Below are positions 14,161 through 26,756 of a stretch of DNA of 64,000 bases, one piece after another. Source of the DNA: Linnemannia elongata. Its lineage: Eukaryota > Mortierellomycota > Mortierellomycetes > Mortierellales > Mortierellaceae. The stretch is from NCBI GenBank assembly GCA_036320915.1, contig JAXBDG010000014.1:1240001-1304000 (forward strand), in the 5' to 3' direction. Position 1 is the first letter of the stretch. Each line of letters starts with the position of its first letter. Below the pieces are notes generated by a model that worked only from the letters and a program-made list of their open reading frames with translations, searched no databases and was not told the origin of the DNA. The translations under genes were made by a program, and so were the position numbers.

Positions 14161-14165
<5 letters not shown>

Positions 14166-16780
14166 AGTTTTGATGTGTTGGTGAAGGAAGGAAAAAGGAT
14201 GGAAAGAATGAGAGTGACGGAAGTTCAGACGACGGTTCAGAATGGGGCGCGATTGGTGGCGGAGAAGAATTCCCAAGAATGATGCACAGAAAAGAGATAA
14301 AGAGATCTGCAGCGGCACATTTAGCTGTTGAGTAGACGTCACCGAAAAAAAAAACGTGAAAATTAACGACGCGAAATGGTCGCTCGATCGTCCAGTCAAA
14401 TCGCCTTCCAGGATGAGAGGTGGATGATTTGCACTTAAGCAACTACCATCGTCAGAATCAGCGCCTATGGTCACAGGTTTTCGTCTTCTATGAGAAGATG
14501 GATCACTTTTTCTAACTTATTGACCTCCCAAACGACTGCCCTATCAACCAAGTTCTATTCTATGTTACGACAAACGAAGCGGAGTCAGGAGTCTGACGGT
14601 GCGTGTGAAACGACGGCGACATACATGCTTAACATATGTCAATGCGATCCATTCCCAACATATAATATAAGCATTAGAAAATTCTATAGGAGCGATAACA
14701 TCAGAATAGGCCTTTCTACCAATACCCTACGTAGTGGCAGCTGAGTTAGCTGTTCAACAGCTCCTTGTCCACCATCCGTGGTTTGTCATTGAACATGGAT
14801 GCCTTTGTTCTTAAGAACAGAGAAGTAGAGAAAGGCACATGTTGTGTTGCGTTTCTTGTTTATTCTCGAGTGCTAGCATGTTTTTTCTGTGAGCATGGGC
14901 TGTTGTTTGTTTTTTTGAGGTCGCTGTTTATTTGCTGGTTATGTTGATGTTGTTGCTCTTAAGTTCAGTTTGCTGGTGCTGCTGTGGGGCGTCAGTTAAC
15001 GCGAAGGTGAAATATGGGTTCAAAATGGAGTGGCAACAAGAAGGTGGTATGACCGGGGTATGTCCGATGAAGACGAACAAGAGATACAAGTGAGAGAGAG
15101 GGAGAGAATCTTGTCTAACATAAAATATACATGTTAAATGGCAGGAACATACTACGCGAAATGTTGTTCACTTGTCCAAGAATAGGAGCCCCCTTTTACT
15201 AACCCGCAATGCATTCAAAGTCTACACCCGAGGGAAAAACAACCAACAGAGCCTTATTTTTTGAGGGTGGAAGTCTCCACATTCCGCCTACTCCGTTGCA
15301 AGATTTTTCCCCGCCTCAGAAAATCAAAGAAGAGGATCTCAACCCTATTTATCGCTTCAATCTGTCCTCACACTACCTGTTATCATTGGTATCTTCAGTA
15401 TAATATTCCATCGCATCCTCTGCCTTTATGTTGTTCTCTCTCTCTCTTTCGTAAAAACTGATAACGCTGCCTTTCTTTCAGTTGTCAAAAGGCATCAGAA
15501 ATGAATGCTTTCACCGGGGAACTTACCCTTCCCTTGCTTTTTTGTTTGTTTGTTTGTTTATTGCGGCTTCGTGTGTATGTGTGCACTCAATAAACATTTC
15601 TTTTTCCACTTTTCTTTTTTCTTTTCGTTTTTACGCCCGCCCTCACTCATGGACTCTTCAAGACATTGACCGCTTTGCATCGTACCAAAGCAAAGGAAGA
15701 AGAACATTTTGTGCGTGAAAGCAAGATGGAAAAAAGCTCTCTTTTTTTTCCGACCACTCTGTGACCAGTCAACTGATTTCTGAAGCATAGGAGACATGCT
15801 TACTGTCGTGCCTGTTATGTCCCTCATTTCATCTCCACAAGATGCGTCGGTAGTAGCTTCCGAAGGTGATACAAGCTGAACCAGGATTTTTCCCTCGTTG
15901 GTTATTAGTACACTTTAAGACAAGAATGAGAAATTCTCTACGGAAGGACATCGCTGGCTTGTAACGCAAAAAGATGTTTGAGAGGCGTAAAGCATGAAGA
16001 ATAAGGTTTTTTTTGTTGTTTTTTTTCATTTTTCTGTTTGGAGAAAGAAAAAAAAAAGACATAACAAAAAGCCCAAAAGCTCTTCGAAAAAGAGACAACC
16101 ACAACAACTAGAATGAGGCGCGCAAATACGCGTGCGCATCTCACAAATGACTTGTTAGATCCTGAAGGCGAGGTTTGTTCACACTTGTCTTTGATTTTGT
16201 TTTTGTTCGATTATGTTGTTTTGTTGCGGTGCTTGCACAAAGCAAGACCCAGGCTAAAAGGCCAGTATTAGAGCGGCGCCTTCAAAAGGAAAAGGAAAAC
16301 TCCTTCATAACAAAGAGTAGTCCTTTCAAACACATAACATGGAGCTCAATCTACCCATCTGACCATTCTAGATAAGCCAAGGAATGCTTGGAGATGCTAT
16401 TGAAGCATGGAAGGAAGCGCAAAAACAACAAACCTATCATTTGTACCGCTCTCCACAAAAGAAGGAAAGTCAGTCCTTTCATTTTCAATAACTACCGTTG
16501 CTGTAGTAACAATGTGCAGTAAAAGCTCACAGGTTTCTCATTCCATCTCTTTTGCCTTCACGGCAACACAAATAAAAGGGGGCGACCGCCACTTCAGCAT
16601 TCTTTCCTTCGGCATTCCCCACGATCCTCACCCCTCCGTTAACCCTCGCCCCTCTTTATCCTCTCCTCGCCTCCTCCTTCGCCATCCTTCCTCGGCAAGG
16701 CTCGTCTTTCATCTCTTCTCAGCCCACGGTCGACCCATCTTTCAGCCTTTTAACCCTTCTCCATCATTTAACCCTTCGCA
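14161..16780. other. Intergenic between divergent PRP2 and Tag1-like genes
   Basis: About 2.6 kb. Both ends should be promoters because the flanking genes point away from each other. Open frames of 60-190 codons exist on both strands but show no domain, no long conserved-looking segment and no consistent splice pattern. Short T and A runs and TTTG repeats (about 15538-15560) occur. I see no gene, tRNA or transposon here. Confidence 0.55.
16570..16579 (+). promoter_or_regulatory. Possible TATA-like element of the Tag1-like gene
   Basis: AAATAAAAGG about 200 bases before the start codon, followed by a pyrimidine-rich leader. Weak evidence, based on sequence only. Confidence 0.3.
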
Positions 16781-19700
16781 ATGGCTTTCGACATTCGTGA
16801 TGAAGATGAACAGCACGAAGAGTTTGACGAATATGATGATGTCAAGCAGCCCAACCGGCCCAAGTTCTATCGCCGTCGCAAGTTCTGGATATGCTGTATC
16901 CCTACGATCATCATCGGTATCATCATTGCTGTTGTTCTGGCTCTCTATGTCATCATGCCCAAGATTGCCCAGGGTCTCATGAACAAGGCCACCATCAACT
17001 TTACTCAGATTGTAAGTTTCTTTCTTGCATTTTTGCTTGTTTCTCTGATATCAAGGGTACATTGCCTGGCTCATTCAGGGACAACAAGAGTGAAAGGAGA
17101 AGAAAGGGTACACCCATGCAGTTTCTAACAAATATCTGTATCATCCTTCCTTTTTGCACCTGCCCCTTTTTCCTCCTCAACTCTCCATCCTTCCTTTCTG
17201 CGCCACCAACTTGCATCTTCACCCCTTCATTACTTTTGGTCGCACCGCCCCATCATTTGTCTCACCAACTAATGTGAATCGTGTACAGGACATCACCAAC
17301 CCCACTGCCACTTCGATGGATATTGCAATGGTCGGAGACATGGACAAGACTGGTCCCTTCCACGCCGATATCTCTTTCCCTGGCACTGTCACTGTCTCTT
17401 GGAACAACAAAGTCCTCGGCACCACTGTCATTCCCGGCACGAGCACCGCCTCGTAAGTTGTCTTTTAACCTCTTTGTTGGTGCTTAATGGACCATGTCCT
17501 TTATTCTCGTGATCCCTGCAACCACACAGTTGTAGGTGTCTTTTCCTTTCCTTCCTTTGGTTGCCATCCACTGATATGCTGCTAAGACCGTGTTGCTGTT
17601 TTCCTTTTTAATTATTTCCTATCACCATCTAGTGGTGGACATGGTGCTCTGAACTTGCAGAGTAGCTTCCAGATCTCCGACGCCGCGGCATTCTCAGAGT
17701 TCTCCGCCTACATGCTCAACGCCGAGACTTTTGTCTGGCACCTCTCAGGAAAGCTTAATGTCAAGGCTCTTGGCCACACTGTCAAGGACCTCGACCTGGA
17801 CAAGGACATTACTGTCAACGGTAAGCATAAGCAACTCTTTTTCTCTTTCTCTCTTCTCTATAATCTATTTTCCACTCCTACTCCTCACAATCTCTATACC
17901 CTTTATGTACCCGTACGCTTACTCATATTTTTCTATTATTTCTCAATCTCTATCATGCAGCTTTCCACGGTCTCTCAGGTATCAAGATCGAAAAGTTCGC
18001 GCTCCCCGGTGATGACCCTACTGGAAAGGGTATCCTCGTCAGCATCGACACCACCGTCAACAACCCCTCCGCCATCCAGATGTACATGGGTGCCCTCACT
18101 CTCGCCATCTCCTACAAGGACACCCTCATGGGATACGTCACCTCTTCTAACTTGACCATGGTCCGCGGTCCCCAGACCTTGAGCATGAAGGGCTACCTCG
18201 TCCCCCAGTCCACCCCCGAGGGTCTCGCTATCACGTCCGAGATGATGTCGCGCTACATCGCCAACGTAGTCACCGACACTATTGCCACTGGTTTCGAGGT
18301 CAAGCCTGACGGTGTCAACTCGATCGAGTGGCTGTCGACCGCCGTCAAGCAGCTCAAGTTGACTGTTCCTCTTCAGAGCCCAGCTCCCTTGCAGCTCATC
18401 AAGTCTTTGAACCTCGGAGCCTTGGGTCTCACCTTCACTCCTCAGACCGCATACCAGCCTGCCACTACCTCCACTGGAGTCATTGCCAACTACTCTCTCC
18501 CCGACGGTTTCGGGTTCAACATTGCCTTCACCCAGGTCGCCAACTCGTTCACTATTACTCGCAGTGGCGTCGCTGTCGCCAGCTTGAACTCGAGCTACAA
18601 CCCTTCCACCTCCAACATGGCATCTGGCACCTTGACCTTTAATCTGTTACAGACCCCTCTTGTAGTCGATCAGGCCTCGCAGACAGCCTTCCAGGAGTTC
18701 AACCGCGACCTGACTGTTGGCGCCGATCTTCCCTTCAACGTTGTCGGTCAAGCCTCGGTCTATGCCAACACCTCGATCGGCACAGTCAACCTGGTCAACA
18801 TTCCCTTCAACGCCTCGACTGCTCTCAGCGGACTCCAGAGTCTTGCCAACCCCGCTCCCTCTATCGCCGCTTTGCAGGTTGTTTCTGGCACGACCGCTGA
18901 GCTGACCATGGCGATCACCGTTGTGATTGTGAACCCCTCGTCGATCTCACTTAGCGCTGGAGACATTGTGCTGAGCCTGGTCTACAAGGGTGTCGCCCTC
19001 GGCACTGTGACCATGCCCAACTTGGCCATTGTCCCTGGTGCCAACACCATCCAGGCCTCGTCGTCGATCAACCCTGCTGCTTCGCCTGAGGGTATGGAGC
19101 TGTTGACCTTGTACACCAGCGGTGCCGGTGCCACTGTCAGCATTGTCGGTACTCCAACCAGTACTGCTGTCGAGTCGCTCAACCTCGCCTTTGGTGCATT
19201 GAACATTCAGACCCAGATGCCTGGTCTCCCTACCAAGCTCCTCGCTGGCGCCTCGCTTGTTGTCCTCGACACTACCCTTGTCGATGGTCTTGCTCAGACT
19301 GTGGTCACTGTCAACAACCCCTTTACTCCTCCCATGACCATCTTGTCGATTGACTCCAAGATCTCCTTTAACGGCGTCGCTCTTGGATCTGTTGTCTCGA
19401 CCTTTGGCACTCCTCCAGTTATCCCCGGTGTTGGAGCTGGCACCATCACGGCGCCTCTTCTTATGAACACCAACCCCCACGATCTTGTCACCTTAATCCG
19501 CACCCAGGCTGTCTCGAACGGGTTGAACACTGCTGCCTTTGACGGTCTGCTTGCTCTGCAGGCTGGTGGCAACCCTTCGCCAGACCTGTTTGTTGGTTTC
19601 AATGTCGCCGAATTTGTGACCAAGGCCATGGCTGGACTCGTTGTCGATATCACCATGACCACCACTGTCAAGGTCGGCGACTACCAGGTCACGATGCCCT

Positions 19701-22129
19701 ACACTCAGACCGGTGTCCCCACTGGCACTGACCAGACCATCCTCAAGTTGATCCCTGTTGTCGGTACTCCCATCGCCCAGATCCTCGTCAATGGCTCTGC
19801 TCTTGCCTTTGATGCCATCACGCTGATCAACCCCACCGAGACCAGCTTCTCTACTGACATTGTCGGCGCCATCACCAAGACCGGACCTCTTGATGCCGAG
19901 ATTGTGTTCCCCAACCCTCTCACCGTGTCGTACAACGGCAAGGCGCTCGGATCGATGGCGATGCCCACTGTCAAGGCAATCGCCAACCAGGGTGCTGCCT
20001 TGGATATGAAGAACGTTCCTTTCACGATCTCTGATGGCGCAGCATTTGCTGACTTCACCAGCTTTGCTCTGAACAACGAGAAGTTTGACTGGACGATCTC
20101 GACCACTGGAATTGTCGTCAAAGCCATGGGAGCCTCTCTCCCCGGTGTGTCGATGACCAAGACTGTAACTCTCGACGGCTTCAACAAGCTGCCTGGCCTG
20201 CAGCTGCTAGGCTATAACATCAGCGCCATCGACTCGGCAGGTATGCACATGGTCATCAGTGCCTCGCTCAAAAACCCCTCGACTATCGGTATGACTATCC
20301 CTGTCTCGCAGTTTGACACCCAGTTCGCCGGTCACGTTCTTGGACCAGCATTCGCCTACAACATGGCCTTGGTTCCCCACAGCAGCTCGAGTTTCGCCTT
20401 GAACGCCACCATCGCTGCTGACGGCACCGACAAGACGCCCTACATCAAGGGCATCTTCCACAACGCGTTGACTGGTGTCGCCACTCCTCTCAAGGCCCAG
20501 GGTGTCGGCGCCCCCGGTGTTTCGTGGTTGAATGCTGCTATTAAGAGTCTCCTTCTCGACACTGCCCTTCCTCCTCTCCAGGAGCCCCCAATCTCGTCGG
20601 TGACCATCAACTCGATGGAGATGGACTTTGCTTGCGGTGAGAAATGCATCTGGTCTCCTAGCTTGAAGTCGAGCATCACAGCCGATACCAATCTTCCCTT
20701 CTCAATGGATGTTCCAATTAAGCAGCTTGCCCAGAACGTTCAGGTCTTAGATGAAAACGGGAAAGTTGTCGGTACCCTCAAGACTGATTACTCTGATGCC
20801 ACCACCGTCGGCTCCAAGGTTTCGACCAACATCCTTGGTGCTTCCTTGGTTGTTGCTGCTGGCGATCACGACACCTACACTGCCTTTGTCGGCGCCTTGA
20901 ACTTGGCCCCCAACTACAAACTCGGACTCCGCGGTACTGCTGACTCGAAACTGGACCTCGGCCCATTCGGTTTGATTGAGATCCAAGGTATCCCTATCGA
21001 CGTCAAGTCTTCGTTGGCTGGTCTTCAAGGACTCAACAATATCCAGTTCATCTCGCTTGTCCAGATTAATCCTGACTTTATTGCGGGATACAAGTTTGTG
21101 TCGAGCATTATCAACATTCACAACCCCAGTCAGCTCACTCTCAACATTGGCAACATGGGAATGGTCGCAGGATATCGAGGCTACGAAGAGGAGAACAGAA
21201 TCGGGTACAGTCAACTCTTCAACCTTCGCCTCGTTCCAGGAGATAACATTGTTCCCGCGGTGATTGGTCAATACTGGTCAGGTACAGCTTCCGAGGATTT
21301 CGCAAATGCTCTTTCGGCCGGTCCTGCTACTATGACCCTGTGGGCGAACTCCACCTCAACATCCAACCCCGCTCTGAACGCTGGATTGACTTCACTCAGG
21401 ACGAGCGTTGTTGCCCCGAAGGGTCTTTCCATGATCCCCCCGCCTCCAAAACCGTACAGCGACATCTGGACGGTTAAGGTCCTGCCGACAACCAAGAACG
21501 ATGGCATTATCGAAATGACGACTGTGGTCAGCAATCCATTCCTCTACGATTTCTCAGTGACCCGACTGACCACTAAAGCAGACGCCGAGTGGGTTCCCTT
21601 GCAGGTTGGGACTCTGGACGACAGACATGCCCATTCGTTCAAGGTATTCGAATTTACGGATGATATCAAGTACTCCCTCAAAGCCGGCGAGTCAAAGGCC
21701 GTTACTCTGAAAATGAAGCTTAGGAATATCGAAGCCTCAAAGGAAGATGTCTTGAAGACCATTGACGAATTGGTGGCTTATGCCGCCACTGGCCCCATTC
21801 GAGCATTGGATATCTCCTGGGTACCCGTTATCGAAATCGTTGGTCTCCCAGTGGACTTGTTCCCTGACTTCAGCAGCATTCTTTCCTACGCCAAGCTCAC
21901 CCTCCAGACCGGACCTGATTTCGCCATGATCAAGGACTGGTACAACAACCAGTTAGGCGTCATTCCGCCTCCTGTCACCACCCTTCCTCCATCACCCACG
22001 ATGGTCCCTAGTCCAACTTCTTCGGTCGTCCCCAGCCTTACTACTTCCACCGTGGTGACTCCATCTTCGGTCGTCCCCAGTCCTACCCCTTCACCTGTTG
22101 TAACCCCTCCCGTAGCACCCGCCGCCTAA
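16781..22129 (+). CDS. Tag1/DUF3712-like giant single-pass membrane protein
   Basis: Exons 16781-17011, 17289-17452, 17633-17820, 17961-22129; 1583 residues. A short acidic cytosolic N-terminus (1-34, ending in RRRK) precedes one membrane helix (about 36-59, IPTIIIGIIIAVVLALYVI), so a type II topology is likely. The rest is a very long extracytosolic region rich in beta-strand-like Asn-Pro-Ser/Thr segments (INPTETSF, VNPSSISL, NNPFTPPM, KNPSTIGM, HNPSQLTL). This repeats the Ig-like/LEA2-like style of fungal DUF3712 proteins. The best-known relative is yeast Tag1 (YLR173W), a vacuolar protein that helps end autophagy. Many N-glycosylation sequons are present. The tail after residue about 1530 is Pro/Ser/Thr-rich with repeats of the VVPSPTxS kind. 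Residues about 78-620 and about 815-1370 look like two copies of one unit. The codons are strongly C-ending (GTC, ACC, CTC), which suggests high expression. Vacuolar location is inferred. Confidence 0.75.
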
Positions 22130-22224
22130 CTAATAGTATCTCTCCTTTATACCCACACTTTCCTTTTTCTTGTTCTCTCTTCACGCCCCCTTTATGTCCC
22201 ATTGAAAAATTATTTTCGATGTCT

Positions 22225-22230
22225 AATAAA
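22225..22230 (+). terminator. AATAAA polyadenylation signal, Tag1-like gene
   Basis: AATAAA about 95 bases after the stop codon at 22129. Confidence 0.5.
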
Positions 22231-22416
22231 CCCTTTTCTCTTCCACGTACGTTTATCTTTCCCAACTGTCCAGTCATGTATGTGTGCATTGTGAATGTGA
22301 CAAACCAATAAGTCCCTGAACAATTTCACTCGTGCTTTTGTTAGTTTCTTCTTCACTCCTCCATTTTCTGGCTAGTGGTTGTTTGTTTGTTTTTGTTTAG
22401 TTTTATCATCCCAAAG

Positions 22417-22647
22417 TTTTTTTTTTTTTTTTTTTTTTTTGGATGAAGTTATTTTGCACAGGGCTGTGAAACGTTATTTGCACACCCTGTCGGAATAAGA
22501 AAGATTTTTTTTGTTTTCACAGGGTGTGTCGTCTTTGCCAATACAGGGACTGTGTGAATAAGAGACCTTTTTTTTTTTTTTTTTTTTGCTTTAACAGGGC
22601 TGTGAATCTGCTTTTTAAACAGCGGATTTTTTTTTTTTTTTTTTTTT
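22417..22647. repeat. T-tract / CAGGG-TGTG degenerate tandem block
   Basis: Three T tracts of about 20-24 bases (ending near 22440, 22587 and 22647) and a shorter one near 22505 alternate with short segments. Those segments carry a common box: CACAGGGCTGTGAA at 22457, ACACCCTGT (inverted) at 22482, CACAGGGTGTGT at 22518, ACAGGGACTGTGTG at 22543 and AACAGGGCTGTGAA at 22592. The words GGAATAAGAAAGA and TGAATAAGAGACC precede two of the T tracts, so the block looks like a diverged direct repeat of about 60 bp. CACAG..CTGTG is also a short dyad. Function unknown. Confidence 0.8.
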
Positions 22648-22808
22648 GTGGTGTTCATTTTTCTTGTTTGGGCTACAAAACTCCTACATAAGGGAGTTTT
22701 TGCAAAATTTTTATTGGAATGCTATAGAGGAATGAATCCCCCACGAAGCATGGCCAATGAATGTATGGCTAATGAATGCAAATATGACTAAATAAGATCT
22801 GAGCGAAC

Positions 22809-23558
22809 TTAGCAGGTGGCACCCTGGAGGCCGCGGTCAAGAGCTAAGAGAAATAGCAAAGAAAAAAATAAAGAAAAATAAAGAAAAAAAAAGAGGGAGG
22901 AGGGAATATTGTTAGCTTTCATCAAATTCGAGTCCGTAGGAGGAGGAGTACATTATATCTGGTCAAAGTGAGAACCAAGATTTTCATACCACGCTGGCAG
23001 AAGATGGTGTCGTCGTTCGCGTTGGTAGCGATGAAGTCGAACTGGGTGGTGACCTATAACAGAATGATAAAATTTAAAGAGAGAAATCTAGAGTTAGGAA
23101 CAAGGCGCGTTTTTTCAATCACCTCTGGCACAGCAAAAGATTGAAAAGAACAAATACATAAAGGGAATCGCATCACTTACACCCTCCCAGAAATCAGGCT
23201 TCAACTTGAGGCAAATCTTCAACTCGGTCGTAGTCTCAGGGATGGGGCATTCCTGGCCATTGGCAGCCAAGACATCACAGAGATCAACGCTATCGCGGTA
23301 AACAATGCGGTTAAGGTACTTGCCCCAGACGCCGAGCTTGGCGCCCTTGGTGATGGGGGCCGAGAGGGCACCGGCGGCGGTGAGGCAGTAGTCCTGGCCA
23401 ACACACATGGGCGAGGGGCTCAGGCTAAGGGAGCTGATGGCCAGGTCCGAGGGCTTGCCGGCGGCACAGTCGGTGAACTTGGTGTAGGCGCCGGACTGGG
23501 CAGAGACGGTCGAGATGGCAGCGAGGGCGATGGCGGCGAGGACTGAGGTGAACTGCAT
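22809..23558 (-). CDS. Small secreted ML-domain (MD-2-related lipid recognition) protein
   Basis: Exons 23558-23181, 23053-22990 and 22843-22809; 158 residues. Residues 1-20 are a classical signal peptide ending VSA before Gln21. The mature part has eight cysteines (31, 52, 58, 94, 104, 116, 145, 158). It follows the ML pattern: DLAISSLSLSPSPMCVGQDYC, then AAGALSAPITKGAKLGV, then DLCDVL...CPIPETTTELKICLKLKPDFW. ML proteins such as NPC2 and the fungal PG/PI transfer proteins bind a lipid in a beta-sandwich. The ligand cannot be told from the sequence. The last exon is only 35 bases and ends in Cys158. Exons 2 and 3 are supported by the splice sites (GTAAGT, GTATGA donors; TATAG and CTTAG acceptors) and by the closing cysteines. 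A strong TATA box lies upstream and a decayed paralogue lies about 2 kb further on the same strand. Confidence 0.75.
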
Positions 23559-23670
23559 GGTTGTTGAATGTTGTTTGGGAAGGGTTACTTTGGTTGGGTT
23601 TAGGAGTGAAGTGCTTGTTTGGATGTGAAGCGGTGATGATGAATGAAGAATGAAAATTTAAGATCGTACA

Positions 23671-23682
23671 GCTCCTTTTATA
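23671..23682 (-). promoter_or_regulatory. TATA box of the ML-domain gene
   Basis: On the minus strand the sequence reads TATAAAAGGAGC, 113-124 bases before the start codon at 23558. It is close to a consensus TATA box and at a plausible distance for a short leader. Confidence 0.6.
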
Positions 23683-25454
23683 CTTTTTTGCGAGAAAATA
23701 AATGACGCGAGCACGTCCTCGAAGGATCAGTCCATATGGTGTCATCGAGTACAAGCTGAGCAGAGGTAACCATAGGTACAATACATGACTCCAACAAAGC
23801 ACAAATAGGTACACGAGGAAGCGGGTCATGGTCTAATCTAGCGCATCCGATCGCAAGGTAGTCAGACGTAAGAGAGTGAAACGACAGCGGACGTGTACGG
23901 ATAGACGATGCAAGGTGCAGGTGTGATAAAAGAAGTTGATATGCTGCAGACGATATGTTTGTACTTCAGAATCTGTAGGACCTGTTGTGTTGAGTTTGAA
24001 TAGTCATCGAACGAGCAGCACTGCGCGAATAAAAGAAGAAAAATCTGGGAAAGTTCTCAAAATGAGACTCCTTCGTGCATTGCATATACCAATGAGAGGC
24101 GGGTTACAGCATGCACACCTTACCAGGATATCCATCGGGCGACATTCAGCTTGCAGAGAGGGATTATTCTGTGCAAAGGGTAATGATTCAGGTAAAAAAG
24201 ATATCAGACACGGACAGCAAAAAAAGGCCATTGCTCGAGCAGAACTACCTGACTGTCCTATCCATGTGTTCGAGCAGTTGTGTCTGTAGCAAGTCAACAA
24301 TGCACGAGCCAACGGACGTGGAACAGGGTATAAAGGCTATTAGGCGCAAAGTTTGTGTTTGTTGACCCACAAACAGTAAGTCCAGTCAGGTGAAAGAATA
24401 GTAGTGAGAAAGGGGACGAGCGTGGGAGAACAATCGAGTTGGTTTCTATTCTAGGAAGTGAAGGTTGGTTGCATGTGTCGGTGGAGGTTCAATGGCCGAT
24501 CCCGGGAAAGAATAAAAAAAAAAAGAGAGCACTATTGAAATTGGCGTCACTTTCCCTGGAGGAAAACAAAAAAATGAGCGCCTTATTGCGCCAACGATCA
24601 GAAACCACTACATCGACCCAGGTGGTGGGATCGAAAAGAATGCGAAGAATAATATATCTGTGTCCATGGTCCATAATTTTGAATGAGTTGCGGAGAATGG
24701 CGGAAAATGAAATTGGTGGGACGCGAACGCAACTCTGAACGAGAAAAAAGAGGATGCATGTGTCGCATTTGCGCAGCAGGCCATTTGTTTTCACTTACTT
24801 TCTACACGTTTGCAGCATCGGCCCTACAATGGTCGCGTCAAACATGGGGCTGTAGTTAGTAGTATAGAATGCGGATAAGGAGCGACCATCGGCGGCAGCC
24901 GTTCCGAAGAAGACGATGTATACGGAGCAGGTTGAAAGATACCCCGGCCAAAACCCCTTCCTTCCTCCCACGACGCGACTTTGGTTTACAGCAAGCATGC
25001 TATCCTACTTATACATTCAGGATATCATCCAATTGGTTCTCCTACGCTTCCATAGTTTCGAGGGTATCAGTTGCGAAGCTGCTCTTCGTAACCCAAAAAA
25101 GTGTCAGAAAGGAATGCATCTGCTACATATAATTTTTCCCCTCTGAACGCGAAAAGAAAATACCGCCCGTACCTGACCCTTGATTTTCTCTGCTTGTCCA
25201 CCCAATCTGCAGACAGGTACTTACCACCAAATGCAAAACATCACACACATGAATAAGCAGTTGGCGATATGCATTTACTTTGTATGCTACTAATAGCATT
25301 GAGGAAAATAATAGCCAGATCCGGCGAAGCCTAGCAAAAGTATGAGCGCGTCTAAGTTATATTAGAGAGAGGTGAGCGTGTGCTGCTTTAAGATGGCACC
25401 AATTTGCCAAAAAAAAAAAAAAAAAATCACTAGCACAATAGCAATCAGTTCACT
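23683..25454. other. Intergenic between ML gene and its decayed paralogue
   Basis: About 1.8 kb. Open frames of 60-117 codons occur in several frames but none shows a recognisable domain. An A tract of about 17 bases lies near 25410. No gene, tRNA or intact mobile element is supported. Confidence 0.5.
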
Positions 25455-25844
25455 TTTGCCAACGGGGAACATGGGCTTGAGGTCCAAGCGAACCCTCATC
25501 GAGATGACGCCGGAGGCAGGTCCACCTACCTGAGGAGCGCAGTTGAACTCGCTGGTCGCAAAAAAAGGACCGAGATCAAGACCCTAGAAGTAAAAGAACT
25601 CCAAAGTACTTCCCTTGATATCCAACTCAGCACCGTCGGCAAAAGGCTCCGTCAAGTTTCCGGCAGCTCTCAGACAAACAGGCTTTTCGACGCAGATGGG
25701 CGAAAGGGTGAGGACAAATCTAGCTGTTTGACTTGAAGAAAGTACCATAGCTTTGGCAGCCGATAAAGTTGGTGTAGGCTCCACCTTGGGCTGAGAAAGC
25801 AGAACAGACGACTCAATGGTGATGAAGGAGGCGGCAAACTTCAT
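25455..25844 (-). pseudogene. Decayed ML-domain paralogue
   Basis: The minus strand from 25844 reads MKFAASFITIESS, like the signal peptide of the intact ML gene. After a frame change it reads SAQGGAYTNFIGC (intact gene: SAQSGAYTKFTDC). A further frame change gives LTLSPICVEKPVCLRAAGNL and FADGAELDIKG (intact: LSLSPSPMCVGQDYCLTAAGAL and ITKGAKLGVWG). After an in-frame stop comes RVRLDLKPMFPVG (intact: KICLKLKPDFWEG). The first exon is therefore broken by at least two frameshifts and a stop, and the expected donor after the last segment is missing. I see no convincing exon 2 or 3. It looks like a duplicated and decayed copy. An alternative, an odd intron arrangement, seems less likely. Confidence 0.7.
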
Positions 25845-26436
25845 AGTGTTCGTTTGGGTGGAAGATGACGTTTGTTGCAGTGGTGGAGCTTGGGAGGCTT
25901 GTTGGATAAATGTGAAGAATGAAGGGAGAAAATGTGTGCTCTTGTTATTGGAGATTAAGGAGGGATGGCTGAGAACATCATGGCCACCATTCATTGACGC
26001 TTTCCATCTTGTTTTCCGCGTGCTCCCCGACTAAACCTTCAATCCTTGGGGGGCGGTTTCAATTTTTCCCGTATTTTCTCCTCAACTTCATATCATTAAA
26101 CCTTCAAATACTGACAGCGTCGATGTTTGTTTTACGGTTTGAACAAAAGGACAAGCACACTGTCAGTTTTCGATTTCTTAACATGAACAGACATTTAGAG
26201 TTCACTCAAGCTCCCATTTACCCCACACCCTGCACGGTCTGTTTGTAACACATTGGCTCTTGTGGCAGTGAATGGTACGGGACGGATGAGGTGACTGAAA
26301 ACTGGGCATCGTTCATTGCTTGTAACTTGTTGTGTTTTTTTCCTTTCCTTCGAGCTCAGTTTTGCATGTTGTTCGTTACTCCGTACTGTGCCACTACATG
26401 CCTATTGTGTCAAGTGGTATGGCTCTCTCAGTTCTG

Positions 26437-26480
<44 letters not shown>

Positions 26481-26756
26481 ATGTGATGATTGTGCTCACC
26501 TATCGCTATGGTTTTGAGATATGTGCGAGGTTTTCAGCACGCTCCAAAAGTGCACCATAACATGGGTACAAATGGAAAATGATGACAAAGACCGAGCAGA
26601 GCGCGTAAGACATACACACATAGATAAACAAATATTGGCACTCGATGTTGGAAGACAGCGGGATGTGATGGTGAAAAAATGAAATACTAATAAAATGCAT
26701 ATGCGTGTGGTTCTAAACTAACTGCGACAAAAAAAAATAAACTCCTCGCTTGCCCT
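25845..26756. other. Intergenic, ML pseudogene to RRP5 3' end
   Basis: About 0.9 kb. The main feature is a 40-base T homopolymer at 26440-26479. No coding sequence is supported. Confidence 0.55.
26440..26479. repeat. T40 homopolymer
   Basis: Forty consecutive T bases, the longest homopolymer in the window, lying about 280 bases downstream of the RRP5 stop codon. Confidence 0.95.

Noticed and set aside
24325..24340. TATA-like GGGTATAAAGGC on the plus strand
   Set aside because: No gene follows it on the plus strand within a plausible distance.
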